Made by a program: the position numbers and the translations under genes | Part shown: piece after piece, positions 41,784 to 53,016 of the stretch | Layout of the letters: every line of letters starts with the position of its first letter | Position numbering within the stretch: position 1 is the first letter of the stretch | Origin: Septoria linicola | Taxonomy: Eukaryota; Ascomycota; Dothideomycetes; Mycosphaerellales; Mycosphaerellaceae | Direction: 5' to 3' | Length of the DNA stretch: 64,000 nt | NCBI GenBank assembly: GCA_024114885.1 | Contig: CP099426.1 | Coordinates: 558,001-622,000, forward strand | The notes under the pieces: generated by a model | Database searches by the model: none | What the model saw: only the letters and a program-made list of their open reading frames with translations | What the model was told of the DNA's origin: nothing

Positions 41784-43644
41784 TCAGATGATCCGCACAT
41801 GCTCAAAGACATCATTCACACGCTCCTTGTCCCCACCCACGGCTGAAAGAACAGCTTCACCATCCATCACGCCTGAAATATGTCAGCATCAATCCACATC
41901 ACCAGCTGACAATATATGACAGCATACCATGCAAGTAACATGTACTCAACAATTTGTACCCTTCTCGTCCATTCTCCGCCTTCCTGAAACAGAATGGCAT
42001 CCACAAACGAGCAATCACGCCAACGCGGTCTCCCACTTTAATATCGGGGATACACATCCCGCACCTCCCACCTGCAGTGGTGAAGAATGTGAAGAATGGC
42101 CCATCGCTCGAACTTTTTCCAAGCAGTCCAAACAGTGCCCGAAACCTCTCGGAGCCGCCTACATGTGGATTAGATAACTCGCCGCGAGGAAGGATATGTC
42201 GGTCTTGATTCATATGAAACGTTCTCAAAATGACGTCGCATGGATCTTCGTCTGGATACGCAAGACAATGGCTATGATATAGCTCGAGCCAGTCTGGAGG
42301 TAGTTTCTGCTCGACTGCGTCTTTGACTGTAAGGTCCTTCATGATGCTACCGTCTCTAGGCCCCTCAGAACCCACTGCTACGACCGTATCGAAGAGGAAT
42401 GATCTGATCTCGATAGTATAATGATCAATTCTCCGCAGCTCCGACTTCGTCACTCCGCCATGTGCTTTGAAATCACTCTCGCACAGCGTGTCGGGACTGA
42501 TAGCGTTCGGACCAAAAGCCTGCGGACCCAGACTCGATTGTCTCAGTTTCTCGGGCCGCAGCTCGGGGACCCAGGAAGGTAGGGCTGGGTCGACGTTCCG
42601 CACATCGTAGAAGAGATTGATGTTTTGCCAGTGCTGGATCCATCGCCACGTGAATTCACAGAGAAGGTCTACCACAGGTATCTTGTAGTCGATTTGCATG
42701 CCGAGCTTGTCGGGGAGAAGGCCTAGGATGCTGTATATCACGTCATGCTCGACAGAGCAGTCGGAGCTTTTGAGGGTGCGGAGGAATTTGTGCCATTGGG
42801 TCGTGCTGTTCAGTTCGGCGAGGACTGTTTGTGGGCGTTGGAGAAGGTGGTCTAGTGCAGTGGCGGCTGAGTCTATTCTGCTGTCCTTGGGAAGGCCATC
42901 TAAATGCGTCTCGATAGTCCGGTCGCGGTTTTTGCCGAGGGCTTGGGACATAGTGAGCAAGACCTGTATTCGTATGTACTCGCGGATCTTACTGAAGACG
43001 TCGCTTGGCAGCACTACAACATTGTTGCCAATGTGCAACGTGCGGTGACGGGCAGACCTAGCTTCCTGGACGATCCATCTGCGTTCCCAGTAAGGGTAGG
43101 TGAATAGCAGGGCGAGGATCACCAGTCTTATTTCGACATTGTACTCCTCCGCTTTGAGCTCCTCGATTCCCTTTTCGTCCATCGGCTCGTTGATTATGCG
43201 GCGCAGTACACTGCAGACCATTTCAGCGCGTTCATCGTCTTCACCAAGCCAGAGGCGCACATTGCTGGCCTTGGTATAGATGTCTTGCATGAAAGCGACT
43301 TGACTATTACGTTCCTCTACATCTTGCTGGTCGATGCAAATCGCGTCTATCCAGATGTGAACTGCATCTCCATTTGCATCTGCTCGGAATTGTCGTAGAG
43401 CGGCCTCTAGATTGGTCGTGACGGCAAGCAGAGTGCCATCGACTTCGATATCTGCCGTGATCTTGAGTTCTCCCCAGCAGTAGGATAGAGCTTCGAATCC
43501 TGCATCTGGTTCATCGCCCAATGGAACTACGTCTAATGTGCATTTCACTATCGCGGACAGATCGGAGCTTGGAAGTATGCTTGTGACACGGATCTGCCTG
43601 CTGTCAATATCCAGGTTCTTGTATATAGCCCGCTTGGTTTCCAT
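41784..43644 (-). CDS. Heterokaryon-incompatibility (HET) domain protein
   Basis: HET-domain proteins trigger non-self recognition and programmed cell death in filamentous ascomycetes. Exon 1 41928..43644, intron 41873..41927 (55 nt), exon 2 41784..41872; 601 residues. The three HET blocks are present in order: ALSYCWGE (~50), IWIDAICIDQ (~97-106) and YWERRWIVQEA (~185). The extended C-terminal part has a GDRVGVI-type element. The second exon completes a family-typical ending, CYLHGVMDGEAV..., which an unspliced reading would lose. Specific recognition partner unknown; most fungi carry many such genes and few act in vegetative incompatibility. Confidence 0.9.
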
Positions 43645-44212
43645 TCTGTCTTATCAGCAGCACCTTTTTCACGGCATGAGCAGGAAGTATGAGGGGAGCA
43701 GCTCAGCTACACGCCTCTTTGCATTTGCCAAGCAGGTAGTAGGCCTGATGTGGAATACGGCTGGCTCTAGAAGCCAGCAAAGATCTCACGCCCATTACGA
43801 TCAATGCATCTGTGGGCTACACTACGTCCCGGGCAAGCACAGGACGCTCTGATCACTGAGCATAATCGCTTTCGAGAGCGCCCTCGGCTGCGCAGCTTCG
43901 GGATCTTCGTCGTGCCATTGGACCATGACTCGAGGGAGTTTTCCATTCCTCTGCAGGGCAACAGAGCCTCGTATTAGGAAGACATTGTCTCTACAGTTGC
44001 AAGATGAAAGCTGGCAGGCGTTGTGTGCCAGCGGTAGGGGAAGAGGGAACGCACGTGGCAGGGTGCCAGGGTGGAGACCAAGTGAATGACCAGGTACCTC
44101 GATGACGTGCAGATTGGCGAAAGAGCTTCGACAGCTCGTCCTCGTCTCACGCCTCGCACGACACCTTGTACACCCCATATCAGAAGCCATTGATAAGTTA
44201 TAGATCTACACA
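43645..44212. promoter_or_regulatory. Divergent intergenic, HET gene / two-helix membrane protein
   Basis: 568 bp with promoters for both neighbours. Minus-strand ORFs (43767..44336) are unconvincing. No motif assigned. Confidence 0.4.
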
Positions 44213-45502
44213 ATGGTTCTCGAAGAAGCGACTGCAACGCCTGATTCCTTCTCATCCGACTCCGCTCCATCGTCCGACGCAGACCCATACTATGGCGACC
44301 GAAACCCCACCGAGCTTGCAACACGCGATCCTTCATATGTCTCCGTCAACTCTGGCAGCGATACTGTGCATGTCAACCTGAACTCACTGCCCCGACCATG
44401 GGGCTTTCTAGGCTCGCCGCCTCACGCTCCACAACTTAGCGATGCCATCAGACAATCGTGCAGCCAAGCACAAAAAGTCATGGGGAGGCCTGTGACTCAA
44501 GAAGAGGCCGATGCACTGGCGTTTCACTTTGCAAAGAGCGTTCGAATAGGCAGCTACGGCGCGCCTGTGGGTATGGCAGTCGCGAGTGCCATTGCGTATC
44601 GAGGAATGTCAAAGTACAAGTTTCCTGGCTACACGCCTGGCGAGAAGTTCAACCCGGACAAGTTTCCGATGCTGAAGGGAGCTAGAGCGAGACTCATGTG
44701 GCAAATCACCAGGTTCAATGTGTATTGGTTTCTGGGAGCTGCTGTGGGTCAGATCTTCTTCGGGTCTTATGCTTTGACAGTAGGCACAGCAGGGAGAGCC
44801 ATGGATCCGAGGCTGAAGACCATGATGGAGGCGCTGCAGCAGCAGGCCAAGAGTGGAGGGTTACCTGGGAATAGACAGGTGGATCAGACTGCTGGAAAGA
44901 GGGAAGGCGAGACATTTGATATGGCGAGACAACGGCAGAGAGCACAAGAGGCGTGGAGGAACAGCAAGGCACAGGCACAACAACAGAGCTCCACAACAGC
45001 GAAGGCTGATTCTGGTGACGACATGAGTCCGACAGGCGGTGCATTTGGTGCTGAGTTTGTGGATCTTGGAAGCGCTGCTGTCTCGGATACTGCTATGATG
45101 AGCGACGATCAGGCGAGGAGGCAGTCCGAAGGCATACAAAGACAGCAGGAGGAGAGCTATGCGAAGAGTCGCGACCCTCAGCAGAGTCAACAAGCTGTAT
45201 CGCAACGGCGCCAGGAGCCAAGCAGAGATGCCTTCTCGTCAGAAGAAGACTCGAGACCAACACAAAGCGGTAGTGCTTGGGAGCGATTACGACAGCAAGC
45301 CAGCTCGGGCAAGCCACCAGCACCGGCATCGACATCGAGAAGTGCCGTGAGTAGAGAAGTGGCGTCGAGTGGCGACAGCTTTACCTTCTCATCTAAGGAT
45401 GAAGATAAACAGCTTGCAAAGGCTGAGGCGCAGAAGGACTTCGATTCAAGGTTAGAGCGTGAAAGATCAGGGAAGGACTTTGAAGACAAAAGGAGGTGGT
45501 AG
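44213..45502 (+). CDS. Conserved-looking fungal membrane protein with two TM helices, unknown function
   Basis: Intronless, 429 residues, ATG preceded by CACA. Residues 1-60 are polar. Two hydrophobic helices lie at about 112-130 (IGSYGAPVGMAVASAIAY) and 169-193 (VYWFLGAAVGQIFFGSYAL), separated by a basic loop. The C-terminal 230 residues are Gln/Ser/Arg-rich and disordered-looking. The RPVTQEEADALAFHFAKSVRIGSYG segment before the first helix looks like a structured domain. Organisation fits a small organelle-membrane protein with a cytosolic tail, but I do not recognise the family. Confidence 0.7.
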   Translation: MVLEEATATPDSFSSDSAPSSDADPYYGDRNPTELATRDPSYVSVNSGSDTVHVNLNSLPRPWGFLGSPPHAPQLSDAIRQSCSQAQKVMGRPVTQEEADALAFHFAKSVRIGSYGAPVGMAVASAIAYRGMSKYKFPGYTPGEKFNPDKFPMLKGARARLMWQITRFNVYWFLGAAVGQIFFGSYALTVGTAGRAMDPRLKTMMEALQQQAKSGGLPGNRQVDQTAGKREGETFDMARQRQRAQEAWRNSKAQAQQQSSTTAKADSGDDMSPTGGAFGAEFVDLGSAAVSDTAMMSDDQARRQSEGIQRQQEESYAKSRDPQQSQQAVSQRRQEPSRDAFSSEEDSRPTQSGSAWERLRQQASSGKPPAPASTSRSAVSREVASSGDSFTFSSKDEDKQLAKAEAQKDFDSRLERERSGKDFEDKRRW

Positions 45503-45953
45503 TCTAATACATCAAGAATGTACTTGCTGCAAAGTTGCCTGTAATCCAGGTGCACATACACAGCAGCCAAGATCCTCCAGCAGCACAGTACACTTGATAC
45601 AATGCAGCAAACATTTCATGTACGCCCTACACTGACATAAACTTGGCTTGCGGCAACACGCAGGACCTGGTGTTTGCGCGACAATGCCAATTGTTCTCCC
45701 ACCAGTCCGGCAGCAGGAACAAGACGAGACATCCCTCTCCAAATATTGTGTTCCACCCATGTTCGAGAACGCTGTGCAGTTTCAGATCAATGTCATCGAC
45801 GCAACGCCAGAGCAAGAAGTCAAATCCGACCCGTCAGTAACAGGATATCTGAAAACTTCTATATATGCACATGCACAATCGCCTTTCGCCCGGCAAACTT
45901 AAGCAAACAACCTCGATCTTCAAACATCTCTACTTCTTTCCAGGTCCAACAGC
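45503..45953. other. Intergenic, no gene seen
   Basis: Overlapping ORFs in several frames without recognisable family. Includes the promoter of the secreted protein at 45954. Confidence 0.45.
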
Positions 45954-46472
45954 ATGCAGTCACTCATGTCAATAGCCGTCCTAGGCTTCACAACAGCCAT
46001 CCTCGCCGCACCAACACTCTCCTCCACAGCTCTCTCCCAACCTCTCGAAGACTTCCAATCCCTCGTCTCCCCTAACATCAACACCATAACCCTCCCCTGG
46101 CAAACCAACCTCTTCCCCTCCACATCCCAAAAATACGCTCCCGAGCCCCGCGAAATCTGGATCGAACTCTTCGACAACAAAAACTGCAACCCTCACCCCA
46201 TTCCGGAAAGCCGTCCACCCCAAATCACCAGCATCACGACCTGGGCTTCGGGGTTCTGGTACTGCTATGAATTGACTTTCGGTCAGAGCGTGACGCTGTA
46301 CAAGAAGTATTCGAGTCCGGAGTGCGAGGTGTATATTCATGCTCCGGCAGGGAATTGTGCGGGGTTTGATAAGGGGGACGTCGAAGCGCGGATGGTGCAG
46401 GGGGAGGATGTTTGTTTTATCTTTGGGGAGGGGGTGAGGTATGAGTTGATGACGAGGTGTGCGGCGCCGTGA
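45954..46472 (+). CDS. Secreted cysteine-containing protein, hypothetical
   Basis: Intronless, 172 residues. Signal peptide MQSLMSIAVLGFTTAILAAP (cleavage near residue 19-20), then a Ser/Thr/Pro-rich stretch and a compact domain from ~65 with six cysteines (NKNCNP, WYCYEL, PECEVY, GNCAGF, DVCFIF, TRCAAP), i.e. up to three disulfides. The IWIELFDNKNC start and regular Cys spacing suggest a small beta-rich extracellular fold. C-rich codon use in the first half and G-rich in the second stand out locally. No family assigned; a secreted effector is possible but unproven. Confidence 0.65.
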   Translation: MQSLMSIAVLGFTTAILAAPTLSSTALSQPLEDFQSLVSPNINTITLPWQTNLFPSTSQKYAPEPREIWIELFDNKNCNPHPIPESRPPQITSITTWASGFWYCYELTFGQSVTLYKKYSSPECEVYIHAPAGNCAGFDKGDVEARMVQGEDVCFIFGEGVRYELMTRCAAP

Positions 46473-46640
46473 GGTGGGGATGGTCAAGACTGGAGGATGA
46501 GGGAGGGGTGAGTGAGAAAGTTCTGAGGAAGAGATCATGTCGTCGACGACGAGAGAACAATCGTTTGGTTATTATCTTGGTGGTCGAGCTAGCTCCAATG
46601 TTGCTTGCGGCTTTTCGCCAGGTGTCTCCAAAAATCTTGA

Positions 46641-48379
46641 TCACTCCGCCAGAACTCTATAGACTGGGTACTCGTCCGCTACTCCCAAAGGTATGAGGTT
46701 GAATGTGACGTACGAGTCGATCGACTCCGGCTCCAGCGCAATAAATGCCAGCGCAGCATTTTGCTGTCTTGTACTGACCAGAAAGCTCCCAGCCGGGAGC
46801 CGAACTTCCTTGCTTATCGGCTCGGTGGTGACAGTGTTGAGTACGTGTCCTTCATAGATGCTGTCGGACAGGCTGCTGGATGTGACGTTGAGTGCTTCTA
46901 CTATCCCATTGTACTCGTAATCTAGTGTCTGGACTTCGAGCCCGAGGATCTTCAGTCGCACCACAACGTCAAACCAAGTCCGTGGAATCAAATATGCCTC
47001 GGGTCGAGATCTAGTCAGATTGGCCACTGCAGGTCTTGTTTCATAAAAGTCCACAGGTAATTTCACGACACTACCATTTCGTCGGTCGACAAAGGTAAAG
47101 GTTTGCTGTGTAAGGTTCGCTCGCGGGGAATCAGTCACGACGACGTCGTCGTTAGATCCAATGAAGTCTGCGCGAGCATCTTCAACGATGGATCGCACTT
47201 CTTCTGTGTTATCTCTGGCATATTCTAAGAGCGCCTCGAGCTTGATGAGCATGGTTGCGACACGTCGTTGGAAGTGCTGATCAGCCAGACGGATGCCACG
47301 CATCTCGAACAAGAATGCGATAGTCTGTGTCAGGCCCATTGCGTTACGGCCGCTGCGTGGCTGCGTTGATGGTCCGTCCCACACGATCTTCGAGCCAGAA
47401 GTCCGGTTGGAGGTGCCTGTCACATAAGGTCCCCATCGCAAGCCATAGCTCTCTAGTCTATCACCGATGAAAGGCGTCAAGACGTTGTTGAGGTAGTCGC
47501 GAATGCTTGCACGTGTATTGGGATGTATTCCTCCAGCGATGAGTCTGTGCAGACGATATCAGTATAGATAATGTGGCCCAAGCGAATACCAACGTACGCG
47601 TCATTACCGTGCTGGTAATCGCCTCCATAAACAGTGGGCGCGGTGAATTCGTGAAGATCAATTGCAAGATGTGGGTTGTAGTCACTAAAAACCTGCTTGA
47701 TGTCCCGTGATTGCTGCCGATCGAGCTTCAAATGTTCACGATTGGGGTCAAGATTCGATGCCAGTACTCGTTGGAAGTAGGAGACGCCGTCCACGTTGTA
47801 TCTGGGCAAGATCAATATGTCCAACTTGTCTAGAAGAGAGGCAGTGTAAGTCTGGTTGGCGTCGAGTTTCCCCAGAAGTGCTAGGGCGCCTTGATCAGCT
47901 GCGGGCTCATTGCCATGAATCGCAGCCTGGATGTAGACTTTCAGCTTCGTGCTGTTGCCACAGTAATTAGGCGTGTTCGATAGAAAGAGGTATGGGATGG
48001 AACGTCCCTCCTCCGACAGGAAGTCGGCGGACTTGTACGATATCCAGGAGTTACGGTTCGCGATCGACCTGATGAAATAGTCTAGCAGATCATCAGTATG
48101 GCTCTAGATTACTCATGAGAATTAGCTCTGACCAAGTTCAAACAGCTCAGTTGGTCCCTGGGTCCCATTCGACCACCCCTCGGGAAGTGTTTCTAGCTTC
48201 GTGAATGCCGGCGCAAGGAGCTCTATGCCCTCGACCTCCGGAAATGCTGAGGCGACAACATCGCTGTCCTTGATTGTTTCTAGATAGTTATCGCCATAAG
48301 TCTGCTGAGCACTTGAGAGGGCAGCAGAGTAGAGCAGCACTCTGAGAGCGCATATCTTGAGGGTAATGCGTGAGAACAT
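46641..48379 (-). CDS. Secreted zinc carboxypeptidase, M14 family
   Basis: Extracellular metallocarboxypeptidase. Exons 48133..48379, 47598..48081 and 46641..47544; introns of 51 and 53 nt; 544 residues. Signal peptide at 1-24 (ICALRVLLYSAALSSAQ). M14 marks: zinc ligands in IHGNEPA (HxxE) and DLHEF, substrate region RYNVDGVSYFQR, and the catalytic Glu in FLFEMRGIRL. Several N-glycosylation sequons (NRT, NLT, NGS). A ~170-residue C-terminal beta domain follows the catalytic domain. Both introns join in phase. The M14 subfamily and peptide preference cannot be set from sequence alone. Confidence 0.9.
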
Positions 48380-48445
48380 GATGAATCTACGCTCAGAAGC
48401 TGCGAGAGCGAGCGAAAGCTGGCCGTATTATCCGCAAGGCAGTTC

Positions 48446-49171
48446 TTATATACCTATCGTTGTGATCGGCCTATCACTCCTTCGCCGCTGCGGGCATGTT
48501 CTTACTGCAGTCGAGTTCGGAGTGCTCTGTGCCGTGAGATGATCATTGACCGTTCTTGTGTGGCCTGACATGTCGACATGCTTGGTGGGTATTGGTCGAT
48601 ATCGCCGTGCCCAGTAATGACGAATTACAATAGCGGCTAAGAGAGGAAGGTCATCCAGTATCGTGGCTTGGTACTCTTGGTTGCTGCCATTTCTATGCAC
48701 GCGGCCAAGGAGGAACAGTGGGCCTCTCGAAGACACATTGTAGTCATGAAAGGCAAGGACTTGAGCACGACATGATAGCTCGAAGACTGCCCAGTCGTGA
48801 GTGCCATCTTGCCGGTCCTTCTCCTGAAAAATGATCAACAGTGACTTTTGAGAAACATGAGTTGCAAAGTCAGAAGAAGATGGGCTCCCAGAACAAAGCC
48901 ATCCGTCGTCCCTCCACTTCTGCAGGCAAGGCGCGCATTCAAGTCGCGTCTGCGGAATGAATTCCTTCCAACTGAGCGTTCTGCTTCCTCTGCGGAACAC
49001 ACAGGAATGAGCTCCGCGACGGAAAGTCATTGAAAACCACAGGTCTCCGCTGCGAGAGCTGGAGAAGGCGAGCAGCTGTCCGCATGCGAAGAGCACAATC
49101 GCTGCTATAAGTTTGCGATGAAGGTAGGCTTGGGTAGCTACACGATCCCCCTCAGTAGCAGCATCCATCAT
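48446..49171 (-). CDS. Hypothetical protein with one N-terminal TM segment
   Basis: Open frame of 241 codons, start ATG 49171 or 49168. Residues 20-36 (KLIAAIVLFACGQLLAF) are hydrophobic. The rest has soluble-protein composition with several cysteines (SCVFRRG, ECAPCLQKW, LCSG) and a helical segment ATILDDLPLLAAIVIRHYWARRYRP. Such a long open frame is unlikely by chance. Its start overlaps the opposite-strand P450 start by two bases, so at least one of the two starts may be wrong. It ends 67 bp upstream of the carboxypeptidase ATG, same strand. No family recognised. Confidence 0.45.
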   Translation of the reverse strand: MMDAATEGDRVATQAYLHRKLIAAIVLFACGQLLAFSSSRSGDLWFSMTFRRGAHSCVFRRGSRTLSWKEFIPQTRLECAPCLQKWRDDGWLCSGSPSSSDFATHVSQKSLLIIFQEKDRQDGTHDWAVFELSCRAQVLAFHDYNVSSRGPLFLLGRVHRNGSNQEYQATILDDLPLLAAIVIRHYWARRYRPIPTKHVDMSGHTRTVNDHLTAQSTPNSTAVRTCPQRRRSDRPITTIGI

Positions 49172-50799
49172 GATCTCCTCATCGTTCCAAGCTCTGCGAG
49201 AACAAGCGCTTGATCACGGCCTTCATTCTGTCGCAGTAGCTTTCATCCTCATTCCTTTTGTCTACCTGATAGCCAACGAGCTAGTACGCTACAAAGCGCG
49301 CCTGCCAGCTTTCACAGGACCTGCAGGTCTGCCACTCATCGGGAACATCGCAGATATTCGAGTCAACGCAGCCGAAAAGTACCGCCAATGGAAGAACCAG
49401 TATGGACCAGTCTACCAGATTCAGCTTGGCTCGATTCCAGTGCTTGTGGTCAACACCGCAGAGTCGGCTCGTGCAATCTTTGGACAGCATAGTCAAGCAT
49501 TAAGCTCTAGGCCAGTCTTCTACACTGTAAGTGGTAGAATTTTGCCTGCAGATGAGGAGCACCACTGACAGGTGGCAGTTCCACAAAGTGTTGTCAAATA
49601 CGGCGGGCACCACGATCGGCACGAGTCCTTTCTCGGATTCCCTCAAAAGACGCAGAAAGGGTGCCGCTTCGGCTCTGAACAAACCCAGTGTGCAGAGTTA
49701 CATCCAACATCTTGATATCGAGACTCTGGGCTTTGTGCGAGAGGCCTTTAAGTATGGCGGTGCTGGCAAGAAAGCGATTGATCCGATGCCGCTCATTCAG
49801 CGTCTGTCCCTCAGTCTGTCATTGACGCTGAACTGGGGCACACGTATGGGCGATTCCGAAAATGATCTGTTTCACGAGATCACAGAAGTCGAAGAGGAGA
49901 TCTCTCGTTTCCGCTCCACGACCGGCAACCTGCAAGACTACATTCCCATCCTTCGCTTGAATCCTTTCAGCTTTGGCACTCGCAAAGCTGGGGAGATGAG
50001 AAGGCGTCGAGACGTCTACCTCAAGAAGCTGAACAAGGACCTAGATGACCGAATGGAGAAAGGCACCCACAAGCCTTGCATCCAAGCCAATGTTATCCTT
50101 GACAAGGAAGCCAGCCTGAACAAGGAAGAGCTCACCAGCATCTCTTTGACTATGCTCTCAGGCGGCCTTGACACCATAACAACACTTATGCAGTGGGCCA
50201 TAGCCCTCCTTGGCCAGCGACCTGACATCCAAGCCAAGGCCATCAGCGAGATCAGAAAGATGTACAGTGCCGACGAGATCTTATGCGATGAGCAGGACGA
50301 CATGAAATGCGAATATGTAACGGCTTTGGTCAAAGAGTCGCTGCGCTACTACACCGTGCTTCGGCTTGCACTGCCTCGAGCGACTGTCAGGGATATCACA
50401 TTCGATGGCAAGCTCATACCTGCTGGTACCACGATCTTCCTCAACGCCTGGGCATGTAATATGGACGAAACTGTTTGGGGAGACGACGTGGAGGAATTCA
50501 GACCGGAGCGATGGCTCGAGCAACCTGATGCTCCTCTATTCACGTATGGACTAGGCTATCGCATGTGTGCTGGATCTTTACTTGCTAACAGAGAGCTGTA
50601 TCTGGCATTCATGAGGATGCTTTCTTGCTTTGAGATTGTGGGTCACGACAAGGTGGACGTCCATCCTGTGCGCGGAAGCTCTGACCCGACAAGTCTGGTC
50701 ACGATGCCACACCGCTACGAAGTGAAGTTTGTGCCGAGGAATGAAAGCCTTCTGCGAGAACTCTTGCAACAGAAGGAGGCTGCAGGCGTGTTCGAGTAA
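49170..50799 (+). CDS. Cytochrome P450, CYP504-like (phenylacetate hydroxylase type)
   Basis: Membrane monooxygenase. Exon 1 49170..49526, intron 49527..49578 (52 nt), exon 2 49579..50799; 525 residues. N-terminal anchor at ~20-37 (VAVAFILIPFVYLIANEL), proline-rich hinge AFTGPAGLPLIGN, I-helix region SGGLDTITTLMQWA, ExxR (KESLRYY), FRPERWLE, and heme loop FTYGLGYRMCAGSLLANRELY with Cys449. The TIGTSPFSDSLKRRRKGAASALN block and heme loop are characteristic of CYP504, the phenylacetate/3-hydroxyphenylacetate hydroxylases feeding homogentisate. Subfamily A or B not decided. No homogentisate-pathway gene is adjacent. Confidence 0.88.
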
Positions 50800-50973
50800 A
50801 TCATGAGACAGGCACAGACGAGACGACAATGAAAACACAAGACTTTGTTCAGACGCTTCTATTCGTGTCAAGGCTCGCAGGCCATGGGTATCTTGCGCTA
50901 ATGTCTACAAAAACGCCACGCTATGCACAATGTCCTGTGGTCCTGCCAATGTGTGTGTGCTCTCTTTCAATGT

Positions 50974-53016
50974 CTACTGCTGTGCTGCACCGACCTCAAT
51001 GCCAGCGGCTCTGACACGGTACAAGCAAGTGTGCTCAGGCGAACCCCAATTGTTCAGCACGCGGATCGCAATTCTCTCAGTCGCAATCTTCAAGTCTTGT
51101 GCGTCAGGCCAGATGTTGAAGGTCTGCACAAAGTTGTGGTGGTGGATGTCATACTGCTCGCCGGCCAAGCAGACCCAATTCTTCTCGCCGTTTGGAGCCT
51201 TGCCTTTACAGCCGTTCTTGGTGCTGGTGTTATCAGGAATCATGTTCTCGTTTGCTTTGTTGATGCGGGTGGCTTCTGCCTTGCTGTCGACTTGGACCCA
51301 AACTTCAAAGTCTTTCGGAGCTGAAACGGCGGCGTCACGCAAACCAGCGGCGGGAATGTGCTCAATGGTGATCTCAGTTGGGAAGATCTTGTGCGGCGTC
51401 TTCACAGTGAGCTGAGCCTTGCTCTTCTCATCTCGAGACGTTTCTGCGCACCAGCAGTCTGTTGCTTCATCCCAGGTCTGAAGGGCCATCGACGGAGGGT
51501 TCGGATACTTGGTAGCATAGCCGAAGGAGTGCCAGAACTTTGTTAAAAGAGATACTGTACGTGGCATCTTGGTGGCGGAGGTGTAATGCGGATCGATCAT
51601 AGCGCCGAAGCCAATGCCGAAGTGGTTGACCTCGCGTAGCTTCTTGTCAATGTTGTAGACGTGGTTGGTGTGAGCAAGGGCAGAGATTTGCAGGCGTGCC
51701 AACTGCATGATCTCAGACTTCTCAATCACATCTTTTGCAACATTTCGAGCCTCCTCTAGGACACCAAATCTCATTTTGCGGACAGTCTGGTCAAGCTCGT
51801 CATGGAAGGTGTTGGTGTGTTGTGTGAGGGTCGCATGGAACTCTTCTTGTGTCAGAAGTCGGTGGTTCTTGGCCATGCCGTCGAAGTCGCCAGCAAATAC
51901 CTCTTTGCTGAAAGTGCGCAATTGGTTTTTGTTGGCCTCGATAAATTTCTCCCAGATTGGTGAAGCTGATGGGCTCTCCATCTTGCTAACGATGGCCTTC
52001 CAGAACAAAGGAGGGATAGACCACTCGCCATCCTCTTGTTTGACGACAATGGTCTTTGGCAGAACTTCTTGGAGCTCGGCGATCATGGCACGTTGCACTG
52101 CTGACTCTTGCTGCAGAAGCTCGGTGTTGTTCTCAGTCGTCTCCACGCGGCCGAGAAGGTGTGCGTTGATGGCCCACTGATACTCAGGCATGTTGACCTG
52201 TGGAAGCAAGTCGGAAAACAGTTCGCTGTGCGTCCATCTCTGCCACCTCTCGTTGAGCTCTTGAGGCGGCTGGTTGTAGCCTGGTACGCCGAAGAGGATG
52301 GCAGCGCGGTAGAGACAGTCAGTGCGGTATCGCTCCCAGCCAGTCGGCACCGGCATGACGGTCAAGCCGAGAGCGCCAAAGAAGACTGCGGTACACGTAG
52401 CAATTGCGGCCAAGATGAGAGTCAGCGTGATGAGAATGGTACGTCGCCAACCTTCTCCGTACAGTCGTTGTATGAAGCGTGGTACGGTGTGGAAGAAGAC
52501 AGTGACCAGCCAAGGCTCGTGATCAAAGTCGTCTTGCAAGAACGCCTCTGGAACCTGCGGACGGCTTGGAGCTTGCGGTTGGGCTGGAGGCGGCATGATA
52601 GGTCGAGCTGAAGGCACGGCTGGCGCGTTGATGTACGCGGCAGTGTTCTGAAGCGAGGTACCAGGTCTGAACTCGTCATCGGACTCTTCGGGCTCATCTT
52701 CATTGTTCTCGCCAGAGTCGTAACCGTTAGTCTCGGGTTGTGGCTCCTCCTCGATGACTGGAGTAGGTGCCTTCGATGACTTGCGAGGCTTCTTGGCAGG
52801 TGCTGGGGTTGCACTTTGTGAAGACGGACGGGCAGAAGTACGCTGTGGACGTGCAGTGGTCGTGAAAGCAGCGTTGAGGTCGGCTGAGGAAGTTGTGACT
52901 TGCTGAGACAGTGATGCCTTGCCTTGAGCGCCATATGCGTGAGACTGTCGCGTGGGTAGAGCTGGTAGAGGCGTACCCGTGCGGGAACGCGTGATGCGGG
53001 GCGTAGCGCCAGACAT
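50974..53016 (-). CDS. SUN-domain (Sad1/UNC-84) inner nuclear membrane protein
   Basis: Inner-membrane half of the LINC bridge, linking chromatin and spindle pole body to the cytoskeleton. Intronless, 680 residues from ATG 53016 (MSGATPRITRSRTG); the frame is open upstream only from a TTG. The N-terminal ~190 residues are nucleoplasmic, disordered, with acidic (GENNEDEPEESDDE) and Pro-rich parts. A TM helix lies near ~205-235 (ILITLTLILAAIATCTAVFF). Then a lumenal coiled region and the SUN domain from ~470 (MALQTWDEATDCWCAE to WGSPEHTCLYRVRAAG). Tail-to-tail with the P450. Confidence 0.9.
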   Translation of the reverse strand: MSGATPRITRSRTGTPLPALPTRQSHAYGAQGKASLSQQVTTSSADLNAAFTTTARPQRTSARPSSQSATPAPAKKPRKSSKAPTPVIEEEPQPETNGYDSGENNEDEPEESDDEFRPGTSLQNTAAYINAPAVPSARPIMPPPAQPQAPSRPQVPEAFLQDDFDHEPWLVTVFFHTVPRFIQRLYGEGWRRTILITLTLILAAIATCTAVFFGALGLTVMPVPTGWERYRTDCLYRAAILFGVPGYNQPPQELNERWQRWTHSELFSDLLPQVNMPEYQWAINAHLLGRVETTENNTELLQQESAVQRAMIAELQEVLPKTIVVKQEDGEWSIPPLFWKAIVSKMESPSASPIWEKFIEANKNQLRTFSKEVFAGDFDGMAKNHRLLTQEEFHATLTQHTNTFHDELDQTVRKMRFGVLEEARNVAKDVIEKSEIMQLARLQISALAHTNHVYNIDKKLREVNHFGIGFGAMIDPHYTSATKMPRTVSLLTKFWHSFGYATKYPNPPSMALQTWDEATDCWCAETSRDEKSKAQLTVKTPHKIFPTEITIEHIPAAGLRDAAVSAPKDFEVWVQVDSKAEATRINKANENMIPDNTSTKNGCKGKAPNGEKNWVCLAGEQYDIHHHNFVQTFNIWPDAQDLKIATERIAIRVLNNWGSPEHTCLYRVRAAGIEVGAAQQ

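Noticed and set aside
41784..50799. A secondary-metabolite cluster around the P450 and HET gene
   Set aside because: No polyketide synthase, NRPS, terpene cyclase or cluster regulator is present; the P450 looks like a catabolic CYP504.
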